Shown: positions 29,430 to 38,466 of the stretch, one piece after another
Layout: the number at the start of each line of letters is the position of its first letter
How positions within the stretch are numbered: position 1 is the stretch's first letter
Assembly: GCF_014649715.1 (NCBI RefSeq)
Contig: NZ_BMTO01000009.1
Span: 1 to 64,000 of the forward strand
DNA length: 64,000 bases
Direction: 5' to 3'
Source of the DNA: Streptomyces lateritius
GTDB taxonomy: Bacteria; Actinomycetota; Actinomycetes; Streptomycetales; Streptomycetaceae
The notes under the pieces: model-generated
The model's database searches: none
Seen by the model: only the letters and a program-made list of their open reading frames with translations
Told to the model about the DNA's origin: nothing
Program-made: the position numbers and the translations under genes

Positions 29430-30748
29430 CGGCGGGCCTCCCTTCGCATACGGCGGATGTTGAAGGCCATCACCGGGAGCACGAGGAGCAGCAGGAGCAC
29501 GGCGATGGCGGAGCCGACGCCGAGGTCCGCGTCCGTGCCGAAGGACGAGCGGTAGAGCTGGAGCGCGAGCACGTTGGCGTCGTCCTGTGCCGAACCCGGC
29601 GCGATGATGAAGACCAGGTCGAAGACCTTCAGCACATTGATCACCAGGGTGACCAGGACGACGGCGAGGACCGGTGCGAGGAGCGGCACCGTGATCCGGC
29701 GGAAGACCTGCCACTCGTTCGCCCCGTCGACCCGGGCCGCCTCGAGCAGCTCACGCGGCACGCTCGCGAGCCCGGCCGCGATCAGGACCATCGCGAACCC
29801 GGCCCACATCCAGACGTAACTGCCGATGACGGCGGGCGTGACGAGCGACGGGCCGAGCCACTCCACGCCGTTGTACTGCTCCCGGAAGTTGCTCGCGGGC
29901 AGCCGCAGACGGGCCCCGTCGGCTGACGCCGGGAGGCTGAAGGTGCCGTCGGCGGCCGCCGACGTGGACGCGGCCACGCTGCCGTCCTCCCGTACGGCCT
30001 CGATGCGCAGCCCCTTCAGGCCGCGCTCCTGCGCGTCGACGACGTTCGGTTTCCCGCCGCCGCCCTTGGTGAAGTCCAGCCAGGCGGTGCCGTTGATCCG
30101 GCCCCCCTCGACGGCCGGCCTCCGCGCGGGGCGGGCGTCCCCCGGCATCTGCGCGGGAGCCACCCCGACCAGGGGGAGCAGCGCGATCTCCCCCGCACGG
30201 ACCGGCTCCTTGGTGACGTACGCGCCGCCGCCCGCCGCCTCGACGGGGTGGACGGGAAGCGGACGCGCCCTCGGGAAGACGGAGGACTCGGCGAACGTGT
30301 CGTGGACCCCGACCCAGACCGCGTTCGCGACCCCCCGGTCCGGATCCTGCTCGTACACGAGCCGGAAGATGATCCCGGCGGCGAGCATCGAGATCGCCAT
30401 GGGCATGAACACGATCAGCTTGAACGCCGTCCCCCAGCGCACCCGCTCGGTGAGGACCGCGAAGATCAAGCCGAGGGCGGTGGCGACGGTCGGGGCGAGG
30501 ACCACCCAGATCGCGTTGTTCTTGACGGCGGTGAGGATGGTGTCGTCGGTGAAGAGCTCGATGTAGTTGTCGAGACCGGCGAAGGAATCGCCGGACTTGT
30601 CGAAGAACGAGCGGTGGACGGAGTACCCGATCGGGTAGACGACGAGCGCGCCGAGCAGCAGCAGGGCGGGGAGGAGGAACCCCGCCGCCACTGACCTACG
30701 GGTGCCGGTGACGCTCTTGGACGCGGAGGGACGCGGAGCCGAGGCCAT
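29426..30748 (-). CDS. sugar ABC transporter permease (MalF type) with extracellular insertion
   Basis: 440 residues, against about 300 for typical MalF-type permeases of this group. Membrane helices flank a ~145-residue insertion (about 150-295) with the pattern GLKGLRIEAVREDGSVAAS ... ADGTFSLPA, which looks like a carboxypeptidase-regulatory or SdrB-like beta-sandwich. The EAA loop is EAARVDGANEWQVFRRITVP. The insertion lies where E. coli MalF has its periplasmic P2 loop that holds the binding protein, but the sequence is unrelated. Coupled to the MalG-type gene by ATGA. Confidence 0.9.
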   Translation of the reverse strand: MASAPRPSASKSVTGTRRSVAAGFLLPALLLLGALVVYPIGYSVHRSFFDKSGDSFAGLDNYIELFTDDTILTAVKNNAIWVVLAPTVATALGLIFAVLTERVRWGTAFKLIVFMPMAISMLAAGIIFRLVYEQDPDRGVANAVWVGVHDTFAESSVFPRARPLPVHPVEAAGGGAYVTKEPVRAGEIALLPLVGVAPAQMPGDARPARRPAVEGGRINGTAWLDFTKGGGGKPNVVDAQERGLKGLRIEAVREDGSVAASTSAAADGTFSLPASADGARLRLPASNFREQYNGVEWLGPSLVTPAVIGSYVWMWAGFAMVLIAAGLASVPRELLEAARVDGANEWQVFRRITVPLLAPVLAVVLVTLVINVLKVFDLVFIIAPGSAQDDANVLALQLYRSSFGTDADLGVGSAIAVLLLLLVLPVMAFNIRRMRREARR

Positions 30749-30757
30749 GACGGCGGA

Positions 30758-32152
30758 TCAGTTCTTGTACGCCTTGGCCGCGTCGGCCTCGAGCCGCGCC
30801 TGGGTCCCCGCCACATTCTTGGGGTTCTTCAGGAAGTCCTGGAGCGCCTTCCACTCGCCCTTGCCGGGCGTGCCGCCGAACGACTGCGGCATCTGGTCCG
30901 ACATGTCGAAGCGGAAATCGTCCCCGGCCGCGATCAGCGCCTTGGCGATCTCTCGCTGTACGTCGTTCGGGTACGCCGCCGGATCCAGGCTCTTGTTGGG
31001 CGAGAGGAAGCCGCCGGCCTTCGCCCAGATCGCCGCCGCGTCCGGCGAGGCGAGGAAGGTCAGCAGCGCCTGCGCCCCCTTGGTGTCCTTCAGCGCCACG
31101 GCCGCGTCGCCTCCCGTCACCACCGGGGGCTGAGCGCCGTCACCGACGGCGGGGAAGGGAAACACCTTCGCGTCCGTGCCGATCTTCGCGCTGGTCTGCG
31201 CGATGTTGACCGAGACGAAGTCGCCTTCGAAGACCATCGCTCCCTTCGGCTGGTCACCGCCGCTGAAGGTCTGGGTGACCGAGGCGGGGAACTCCGTCTG
31301 CAGCGCGCCGTCCGCGCCGCCCGCGATCAGATTCGGCTTGCCGAACAGCTCGCCGAGCGTGGTGAGAGCCTTGGTGACCGACGCGTCCGTCCACTTGATC
31401 TCGTGCTTGGCCAGCTGGTCGTACTTCGCCGGGCCGGCCTGAGAGAGGTAGATGTTCTCGAACCAGTCGGTCAGCGTCCAGCCGTCCGCGCCGCCCACCG
31501 AGACGGGCGTGACCCCGGAAGCCGAGATCGTCTCGGCGGTGGAGAGGAACTCCTTCCAGGTCTTCGGCTCGGAGGCACCCGCGTTCTCGAAGGCCGCGTT
31601 GTTGTACCAGATCAAAGACTTGTTGGCGGCCTTGAAGTACACGCCGTACTGGGTGCCGTCGACGGCGCCGAGATCCCGCCAGCCCTGGGAGTAGTGGGCG
31701 GCGAGCTGTGCCTTGGCCTCGGGGCCGACCGGCTTGATCCACTTCTGGGCGGCGGCCTGCTGGATCGCGCCGACCTGGGGGAGCATCGCCACGTCGGGCG
31801 GAGAACCGCCGGCGATCTTCGTACCGAGGAAGTTCACGATCGGATCCTGGGCGGGCACGAAGGTGACCGTCGCGCCGGTGCGCTTCTCGAACTCCTTCAG
31901 GACCTTGGTGAAGTTCTCCTGCTCAGGGCCGGTCCAGACGGCGGCGACCTGGATCTTCTGACCCTTCAGGGAGGGCAGCGTGACGCCCTCGCCTCCGGCG
32001 CTCCGGCTCGGGGGTCCGCCGGGGCCCGGGTCCGTGCTGTCGGCGCCGCCGCACCCGGCGAGGGTGAGGGCGCCGAGCGCGGCGAGGGTGGTGATTGCCT
32101 TCGCGGCCCTGGGTGTGCGAGATGTGCGAGGTGTACGAAGAGTTGTACGCAT
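30758..32152 (-). CDS. sugar ABC transporter substrate-binding lipoprotein
   Basis: 464 residues. Basic N terminus, hydrophobic h-region and lipobox LTLAGC (lipid Cys34), then a Gly/Pro/Ser linker and a family-1 solute-binding fold (FEKRTGATVTFVPAQDPIV; PDVAMLPQVGAIQQ; WKEFLSTAETI). It is the first gene of the importer operon, 9 bases before the MalF-type permease gene, and would capture an alpha- or beta-glucoside outside the membrane. The 5' region 32155-32230 is a TG/GC-rich repetitive stretch. Confidence 0.92.
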   Translation of the reverse strand: MRTTLRTPRTSRTPRAAKAITTLAALGALTLAGCGGADSTDPGPGGPPSRSAGGEGVTLPSLKGQKIQVAAVWTGPEQENFTKVLKEFEKRTGATVTFVPAQDPIVNFLGTKIAGGSPPDVAMLPQVGAIQQAAAQKWIKPVGPEAKAQLAAHYSQGWRDLGAVDGTQYGVYFKAANKSLIWYNNAAFENAGASEPKTWKEFLSTAETISASGVTPVSVGGADGWTLTDWFENIYLSQAGPAKYDQLAKHEIKWTDASVTKALTTLGELFGKPNLIAGGADGALQTEFPASVTQTFSGGDQPKGAMVFEGDFVSVNIAQTSAKIGTDAKVFPFPAVGDGAQPPVVTGGDAAVALKDTKGAQALLTFLASPDAAAIWAKAGGFLSPNKSLDPAAYPNDVQREIAKALIAAGDDFRFDMSDQMPQSFGGTPGKGEWKALQDFLKNPKNVAGTQARLEADAAKAYKN

Positions 32153-32319
32153 TGCTGCCCCGTCTCTCCTGTGCGCGTGCTCGTCCCGTGCGTGGCTCGT
32201 GCGTGTGCTCGCTTGCTCGTGTGTGTGCTCGTGCCGACAGGTCTACGCCGGGTGATGAGGGCCCGCAATACCGCCTTGCGTGTCCAACTCGGGATCGTGA
32301 TGGGCTCGTGACGTCGTGT

Positions 32320-32339
32320 CAGGCCCGTGCCAGGGCCTG
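32320..32339 (-). terminator. short stem-loop after FHA-FtsK gene
   Basis: CAGGCCC (32320-32326) and GGGCCTG (32333-32339) form a perfect 7-bp stem, 11 bases beyond the stop of the FHA-FtsK gene on the minus strand. There is no T-run, so termination is only suggested. Confidence 0.4.
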
Positions 32340-32350
32340 TATCAGCCGTG

Positions 32351-35300
32351 TCAGCTGTGCGTCACAGGTGTCAGTGGGGCCACCGGTGTCGCGTCGACCG
32401 AACGGGCGGCGCGGTCCAGGGCCGAGGCCAGCAGCGCCAGGTCGGTCGGGCCGTTGCCGAGTTCGCGGACGGGTCTGCGGGTGGGCGGGTCGCCCATCCG
32501 CTCCCACTCCAGCGGGACCACCGTCGGCCGGAGCGTCGCCGTGCGCGGGATGCGTCCCGTCACCCGCCCCGACTGGAACGGCGTCACCCGTCCGTCCGGG
32601 TGCCCCAGCCGGCCCCGGCCGGGCGCGGGGTCGTCGGGACCGGCCGCTACGGGGGCCGCGTCGAGCACGACCCGCAGCCGGGCGCCGTGGGCCAGTTCCG
32701 TGTCCGCCGTACGGTCCGGGCGGGCCGAGGTCGCGATGAGGTGCACCCCGAGCCGCTCGCCGCAGCGCGCGACAGCTTCGAGCGCGCGGACGACGGACCC
32801 GGCGGCGGGCCGTCCGGGTGAGCCGAGTGCCGGTGCCACGAGCGCGTCGTAGTCGTCGACCAGGATGACGAGCCGGGGGAGGGGCGCGCCGCCCACGTCC
32901 CAGGAGGTGCCTGCGCCTGCGCCGGTGGTGCCGGCCGCCTCCGTCCGGGGGGCGGCCGACTGGTCGGTCCGCAGGTGCAGGGTCGCGCCGCTCTGCGGGA
33001 CGCGTTCCCCGCCGGGGCGGGGAACCCGGCCGGAGGCGTCGCCGTCACCGCCCCGCCGGGGCAACCTGCCGCTGGGCCGGTCGCCCAGTTCGTCGGCGCC
33101 GGCACCGGGGCGGGCCGTGCGGCCGCTGGGGCGGGGGGAGAGGTCATCGGCGGGGTCCGGGTCGCTCGTACGGAGGGCACGGCCGCTGGGGTGGTAGGTC
33201 AGGTCGTCGGCGCCGGGGCGGGCCGTGCGGCCGTTCGGGCGGTGAGGGCGGTCGTCGCCGGCGGCCGCGTCACCCGTGCGGAGGGTTCGGCCGCTGGGGT
33301 GGTAGGCCAGGTCCTCGGCGCTGAGGCGGGTCGTGCGGCTGCTGGGACGGTCGCCCAGGTCGTCCGCGCCCGTGCGGACCGTCCTGTCGCTCGGGCGGGA
33401 CGGAAGGTCGTCGGCGGCCCGCGGGGCGTCGAGGGCGCCGGGGCGGGCGTCGATCGGTCCGGTGCCCGTGCGCAGGGTTCGGCCGCTGGAGCCGTCGGGG
33501 GTGCGGGAGACGCGGCCGCTCGACGGGTCGGCGAGGGCGTCGGGGACGCGTGCGGTCGCCCGTGCGCCCGGGGTAACCGTCTCCGCCGCGCTCGGCGGGC
33601 GTTGGCCGATCAGCCGGCCGGCGGCCCGGCGGTCCGCGAAATGGGCGTCGCCCAGGATCTCCGCGCGGCGCTTCAGCTCGGCCCCGAGAGCCTGGGCGAA
33701 CTGCCGCATCCGGACCGGGTCCGAGGCCACCAGGTGCTGGGTGACGTGCGGCAGCTCCGTACAGGCGGCCAGGCCCTCGCCCCGCTCGCCCCCCGCGCCG
33801 TCCACCAGGAGCAGGCCGAGCCGGTCCGGGCGGCTCCCGGCCGCGAGGGACGCGGCGATCGACCGGAGCAGCTCCGTGCGCCCGCTGCCTGGGGGCCCCT
33901 CGATGAGCAGGTGTGGGCCTTCCTGGGTCAGGTCGACCGAGACCGGACCGCGCGGGCCGGCGCCCAGGACGGCCGCCCCTTCCCCGGCGGAGGCCCAGCG
34001 GGCCATGAGCGAGGCGGGGGTGGCCCGGGCGAGACCCAGCTCGTCGAGCAGCCGGGCCGAGCGGGGGAGCGCCGCCGTGGCGGTCCGCCCCTGCGTGGCG
34101 GGCGCATCGGTGCGCAGAGGGGCGACCGCTCGCGCGAAACGCTCCGCCCAGGCGACGGAGACCGCGTCCACCACGCCGACGGTGCCGTGACCCGCGGCCC
34201 GGCCTCCCGCCGTACGCAGCAGTCGCAGGGCCGTCGCCACGTCGCCGCTCAGCAGGGCGACCGCTCCGCACTCGCGGAAGGCGAGTGAGGCCGCGCAGGC
34301 GCTTTCGTACGTCGCCGCGACCGGGGAGACGGGCGAGGCGGCCGGCGCCTCGGCCAGACAGATGAGGTGGATGCCCGCCGCCGCTCCGGCTCCGGCGAGC
34401 CGAGCGGTCGTCTCACGCAGGGCCGCGGACCCGGGGTCGCCGTCCACGATCACGACCGTGACCGGTCCCTCGTGGCGTGCGGCCGCCTCGGCGACGGCGG
34501 CGCGGTCGGCGCTCGGCCAGCCGGGCCCGAGCGGTCCGTCGTCGAGCCGCCGGGTGAGCTCGGACGTACGGGCGTGGGCCTGCTCGCGGTCGTACGCGAG
34601 GAGGAGCCGGCAGTCCTGGCCGTGTGCCGGGCGGAGGTGGGGGAGCCAGCCGAGCCAGCCCCAGGCACGGCGCCGTTCCTCCAGGGGCCGGTTCCGGTCG
34701 GCGCTGATCAGCACGATCTCCAGGTCGGAGGGTGCGTGCAGGGCGGTGAGCTGCGCCACGACCGAGCGAGCGAGTCCGGCGAGCCGGTTCCCGGGCCCCG
34801 CGAGCCCGAGTGATCCGACCTCGCGCAGACCGACGGTGACCGGAACCCCGGAGAGCTCGGCCCGGTCGGTCGTGCCGAGCCGGACCACCAGGGATTCGGG
34901 ATGGTCCGGGGCACGCTCCCAGAGCCGGGGGCCGGGGCCGAGCGCGGTCAGTAGCACGGCGGCCGGGTCGGGCCAGGTCTCGGCGGCCGGAGCGTGACCG
35001 GCGCGGGGACCCGTACCGGACACGGCACCGGTGGCCTCCGCGCCCGTCTCCGCCGCCGCGACCTGCGGCTGCTCCTCTTTTGCGCCCGCGAACCGGCGGG
35101 CCCAGGCCCCTATGCCGCGTCTGCCGCGCGGGGGCGGGGCCGTGGCCTGGAGCCGGTTCTGCCGGGTCCTGCTGTGCCCCTCGCCTCCACCGCCCTCGCC
35201 GCCGTCCCCGCCGTCCGCCTCCGCGCGCGCGTGGGCGGGGGAGCCGCCGTGCGTGACGTCCTGGGACCGCTGGCCGGGGTGGCGGGGCGCGGGCACCGGC

Positions 35301-36163
35301 GCGACGCCGGGGCCGTACCCCTCGTCCGTACCGTGTGCCGGGCCGCCGCGCCGGTGACCGTCCGCCTCCGGCTGCGCGCCGGCCCCACGGCCGTGTTCGT
35401 GGCCGTACCCACCGGGCCCGTCGGCAGGCGCGCCCGCACCCGCACCCGCGTACGCGCCCTCGTGGCCGCCGAAGCCGCCGCGCGCGACCGCGCTCCCGCC
35501 GGAGGTCTCCCGCCCGAGGTCCACCCGCAGGTGGCCCTCGCCGTCGGGGGTCGTCGCCAGCGCGTCCGTACCGCAGGCGCCGGGGCCCGCCAGGCGGAGG
35601 GCGGACTCGCCGAGGCGCAGCAGGGCGCCGGGGAGCAGCCGGACGGGGCGGTCGCCGACCGCCGCGCCGTCCAGGGTCGTGCCGTTCGTGGAGCCGAGGT
35701 CCGCGACCGTGACCCGGCCGTCGCTGCCGACGGTCACCGTGCAGTGCACCCGGGAGACGTCCGGGTCGTCGAGCGGAACGTCGGCGTCCAGTGACCGGCC
35801 GACCCTGATCGGGCCGCCGTGCAGCAGATGCACCCCGCCCGCGTCGGGCCCCGCGACGACGTGGAGCCGGGCCTGGGCCCCTTCGCCGACCCGGTCGTCC
35901 TCTCCGGGGACCTGGAGGGTGAGCACCGCGCCGTCGACGAGCGGCGGCTCGCCGAGCGCACAGCGGCGGGCGTCGAGCCGCTCACGGCCCGCGTAGAGCA
36001 CGGTCGTGCCGGAGGTGGAGGCGTCGGGGCCGGAGACGGCCGTGGCCAGGGCGGAGGCCACGGCGGCGAGGGCCGTTCCCGCCGGAGCGGTGACGAGCAC
36101 GTCGCAGGCGCGCCCGAGGCCGTGGCCGGCGTGCGGCGCGAGGACGGTCAGCCGGATCTGCAT
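32351..36163 (-). CDS. FHA domain and FtsK/SpoIIIE-type ATPase protein
   Basis: 1270 residues. An N-terminal ubiquitin-like or swapped-hairpin region, an FHA domain at about 112-190 (RVGRS 120-124, SRVH 137-140, STNG 158-161, the phosphothreonine-binding residues), a long Gly/Ala/Arg-rich linker, and one FtsK/EccC-like ATPase with Walker A GPPGSGRT at 756-763 and Walker B VILVDDYD with Asp1103-Asp1104. No membrane helix is seen. Between the Walker motifs lies an insertion (about 860-1085) built from imperfect repeats. The FHA domain and the two kinase genes on the other side of the promoter region suggest phospho-dependent control. DNA or protein translocation are both possible; no type VII partner genes are present. 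Confidence 0.8.
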   Translation of the reverse strand: MQIRLTVLAPHAGHGLGRACDVLVTAPAGTALAAVASALATAVSGPDASTSGTTVLYAGRERLDARRCALGEPPLVDGAVLTLQVPGEDDRVGEGAQARLHVVAGPDAGGVHLLHGGPIRVGRSLDADVPLDDPDVSRVHCTVTVGSDGRVTVADLGSTNGTTLDGAAVGDRPVRLLPGALLRLGESALRLAGPGACGTDALATTPDGEGHLRVDLGRETSGGSAVARGGFGGHEGAYAGAGAGAPADGPGGYGHEHGRGAGAQPEADGHRRGGPAHGTDEGYGPGVAPVPAPRHPGQRSQDVTHGGSPAHARAEADGGDGGEGGGGEGHSRTRQNRLQATAPPPRGRRGIGAWARRFAGAKEEQPQVAAAETGAEATGAVSGTGPRAGHAPAAETWPDPAAVLLTALGPGPRLWERAPDHPESLVVRLGTTDRAELSGVPVTVGLREVGSLGLAGPGNRLAGLARSVVAQLTALHAPSDLEIVLISADRNRPLEERRRAWGWLGWLPHLRPAHGQDCRLLLAYDREQAHARTSELTRRLDDGPLGPGWPSADRAAVAEAAARHEGPVTVVIVDGDPGSAALRETTARLAGAGAAAGIHLICLAEAPAASPVSPVAATYESACAASLAFRECGAVALLSGDVATALRLLRTAGGRAAGHGTVGVVDAVSVAWAERFARAVAPLRTDAPATQGRTATAALPRSARLLDELGLARATPASLMARWASAGEGAAVLGAGPRGPVSVDLTQEGPHLLIEGPPGSGRTELLRSIAASLAAGSRPDRLGLLLVDGAGGERGEGLAACTELPHVTQHLVASDPVRMRQFAQALGAELKRRAEILGDAHFADRRAAGRLIGQRPPSAAETVTPGARATARVPDALADPSSGRVSRTPDGSSGRTLRTGTGPIDARPGALDAPRAADDLPSRPSDRTVRTGADDLGDRPSSRTTRLSAEDLAYHPSGRTLRTGDAAAGDDRPHRPNGRTARPGADDLTYHPSGRALRTSDPDPADDLSPRPSGRTARPGAGADELGDRPSGRLPRRGGDGDASGRVPRPGGERVPQSGATLHLRTDQSAAPRTEAAGTTGAGAGTSWDVGGAPLPRLVILVDDYDALVAPALGSPGRPAAGSVVRALEAVARCGERLGVHLIATSARPDRTADTELAHGARLRVVLDAAPVAAGPDDPAPGRGRLGHPDGRVTPFQSGRVTGRIPRTATLRPTVVPLEWERMGDPPTRRPVRELGNGPTDLALLASALDRAARSVDATPVAPLTPVTHS
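33064..33495 (-). repeat. imperfect tandem repeats inside FHA-FtsK gene
   Basis: Six to seven diverged copies of a roughly 20-24-residue unit of the form P-S-G-R-T-x-R-x-G-A-D-D-L, rich in Arg, Asp and Pro. The DNA repeats as well (GCCGCTGGG and GTCGTCGGCGCC recur). They fall in the middle of the ATPase domain, between Walker A and Walker B. Confidence 0.75.
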
Positions 36164-36548
36164 CGCCGTCAGCGGTCCCTTCTGCGCGTGGTGCTCGGCA
36201 GGGGAACCGCCCCGTCACTCCCCCCACCCGGCACGGACGCGTCGTCCGGTACAGGTCGGCACGGCGCGGGGGCTCCCGACCCCTGATGCGACGTGCTGTG
36301 TGCATCCTCGCACCTGCCACTGACAACCCGCCCGCGGGTCGCCTCCAAGTGATCTTGAATGGTCGGCTGTGGACGTAAAAGTGCCTGGTTGGGCACGTCG
36401 TGCGTTGCTTCCCGCAACCTGCGGTACGACAAACGCGTCTTGTTTTCGGACAAGTCCGGCGCCGAAATCAGCCAGTGAGGACCGCGGGGTGACTCGTTCG
36501 GCGGCACTAAAGTGGGTCGGACACCCGGAGGGGTCACAACACATAGAA
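36164..36548. other. divergent intergenic region, FHA-FtsK / kinase 1
   Basis: About 385 bases without a credible gene. It must hold both promoters. TAAAGT at 36508-36513, inside CACTAAAGTG, is a plausible -10 for the kinase gene; I see no clear -35. The stretch 36370-36470 is less GC-rich than the surroundings. Confidence 0.45.
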
Positions 36549-36593
36549 GGACCACCGGGATCACCGAGGACCATTCAGGACCACCCCGGACCA
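36549..36593 (+). repeat. five GGAYCA repeats in helical phase
   Basis: GGACCA, GGATCA, GGACCA, GGACCA and GGACCA start at 36549, 36558, 36568, 36578 and 36588, a 9-10-base period. They sit 23-67 bases before the kinase start, downstream of the TAAAGT -10 candidate. The spacing places every copy on the same face of the helix. Confidence 0.6.
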
Positions 36594-36615
36594 CGATCAG
36601 CAGGGAGCGCGTGAC

Positions 36616-38349
36616 GTGCGGCCTATCGGCAGCAAGTACCTGCTCGAGGAGCCGCTCGGACGCGGCGCCACGGGCACCGTCTGGCGAGCCCGCCAGCGGG
36701 AGGCGGCGGGCGCCGAGGCCGCCGTGCCGGGCCAGCCCGGGGAGACCGTGGCCATCAAGGTCCTCAAGGAGGAGCTGGCCAACGACGCGGACATCGTGAT
36801 GCGCTTCCTGCGCGAGCGCTCGGTACTCCTCCGGCTCACCCACCCCAACATCGTGCGGACCCGGGACCTGGTCGTCGAGGGCGATGTCCTCGCCCTCGTC
36901 ATGGATCTCGTCGACGGCCCGGACCTGCACCGTTATCTCCGGGAGAACGGCCCGCTCACCCCGGTCGCCGCCTCGCTCCTCACCGCGCAGATCGCCGACG
37001 CGCTCGCCGCCAGCCACGCCGACGGCGTGGTCCACCGCGACCTGAAGCCCGCGAACGTGCTGCTCGCGGAGCGCGACGGCCAGATGCACCCGATGCTCAC
37101 CGACTTCGGCATCGCGCGGCTCGCGGACTCCCCGGGCCTGACCCGTACGCACGAGTTCGTCGGCACACCCGCGTACGTCGCGCCCGAGTCCGCCGAGGGC
37201 CGCCCGCAGACCTCGGCCGTCGACATCTACGGCGCGGGCATCCTGCTCTACGAACTGGTCACCGGCCGTCCCCCCTTCGCGGGCGGCACCGCCCTGGAGG
37301 TCCTGCACCGGCACCTCAGCGAGGAGCCCCGCCGTCCCTCCACCGTCCCCGGCCCGCTGTGGACGGTCATAGAGCGCTGCCTCAGCAAGAACCCGGACCA
37401 GCGGCCCAGCGCCGAGAACCTGGCCCGGGGGCTGCGCGCGGTCGCCGCCGGCATCGGCGTCCACTCGACGCCCGCGCAGATCGAGGCGGCCGAGGGCGTC
37501 GGCGCGCTGCTCGCGCCCGACCCCTCGCCCGCACCGGTCCCGGAGACGCCCGGTGCGGCCGATCCGACCCAGGTGCTGCCGAGCGGCGGGGGAGCGCACC
37601 GGTACGACCCGGCCGCCGCGACGAGCGTCATGCCGACCAGCGGTCCGGGGGCCGGCGGTCCGGGAGCCGGCGGCGCCGATCCGACGGCGGTCATGCCCCC
37701 TGTACCGCCGCACGATCCGCAGGCCCCCCAGGGCGAGGACCCGCACCCCTGGCAGAGCCAGCTGCGCGCGGCCCGGGACCGCAACGAGCAGACGCAGGTG
37801 CAGTACCTGGACCCGAGCCAGGACCCGCTGCGGCGGCGCCCGCAGCGCCAGCCGCAGCCGCCGCAGCATCAGCCGCACCACCAGCCTCAGCAGTACGGGC
37901 AGCAGCCGCCCCAGTACCAGCAGCCGCAGCGCCCGCCGCAGCGGCAGCAGTACGCACCGCAGGCTCAGCAGCCCCCGCAGCAGCAGTACGCCCCCCAGCA
38001 CCAGCCGCAGCACCAGCCGCAGCGCCCGCCGCAGCGGCAGCAGTACGCGCCGCCGCAGCCGCCGCCCCAGGCGCCGGCCCCGCGCGAGCCGCGACAGCCG
38101 AGGCAGCGCAGCGCCAACCCGATGCGGATCCCGGGCCTCGGCTGCCTGAAGGGCTGTCTGTTCACGGTCCTGCTGTTCGTGGTCGCGGGCTGGCTCATCT
38201 GGGAGCTGACCCCGCTCCAGGACTGGGTGGCCCAGGGCAAGGGCTACTGGGAGGCCATCGGCGACATGATCTCGTCGGTCTCCACCTGGGTCTCCGAGAT
38301 CGGAAGCGCCACGGACACGGGCGGTACCACCGGCGGTACGGGGCAGTAG
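36616..38349 (+). CDS. membrane serine/threonine protein kinase (PknB-like)
   Basis: 577 residues from GTG 36616. Hanks-type kinase domain about 1-275: Gly loop GRGATGTVW, Lys in VAIKVL, catalytic HRDLKPAN (His140, Asp142), DFG (TDFGIARL), APE (VAPES). Then a Pro/Gln-rich linker of about 200 residues (many PQQ/QPQ units), one membrane helix (about 511-531, LKGCLFTVLLFVVAGWLIWEL) and a short extracellular tail of about 45 residues with no PASTA domain. It therefore probably senses by partners or the tail. The FHA-FtsK protein encoded divergently is a natural substrate candidate. Confidence 0.92.
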   Translation: MRPIGSKYLLEEPLGRGATGTVWRARQREAAGAEAAVPGQPGETVAIKVLKEELANDADIVMRFLRERSVLLRLTHPNIVRTRDLVVEGDVLALVMDLVDGPDLHRYLRENGPLTPVAASLLTAQIADALAASHADGVVHRDLKPANVLLAERDGQMHPMLTDFGIARLADSPGLTRTHEFVGTPAYVAPESAEGRPQTSAVDIYGAGILLYELVTGRPPFAGGTALEVLHRHLSEEPRRPSTVPGPLWTVIERCLSKNPDQRPSAENLARGLRAVAAGIGVHSTPAQIEAAEGVGALLAPDPSPAPVPETPGAADPTQVLPSGGGAHRYDPAAATSVMPTSGPGAGGPGAGGADPTAVMPPVPPHDPQAPQGEDPHPWQSQLRAARDRNEQTQVQYLDPSQDPLRRRPQRQPQPPQHQPHHQPQQYGQQPPQYQQPQRPPQRQQYAPQAQQPPQQQYAPQHQPQHQPQRPPQRQQYAPPQPPPQAPAPREPRQPRQRSANPMRIPGLGCLKGCLFTVLLFVVAGWLIWELTPLQDWVAQGKGYWEAIGDMISSVSTWVSEIGSATDTGGTTGGTGQ

Positions 38350-38376
38350 GGCACGGTAGTACTGCCGATTTGTCGA

Positions 38377-38404
38377 CTTCCGAGGGGTGATTTCCCCTCG
38401 GAAG
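38377..38404. terminator. perfect 11-bp hairpin between the two kinase genes
   Basis: CTTCCGAGGGG (38377-38387) and CCCCTCGGAAG (38394-38404) pair perfectly around TGATTT. It lies 28 bases after the first kinase stop and 63 before the second start, without a T-run. It may end the first message or act as an operator for the second. Confidence 0.5.
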
Positions 38405-38466
38405 TGACGGCGGGCGCCCCCGGACGCGTAACTTTGTCGCGACCGCCAGCCGCTGAGGGAGCAGTC

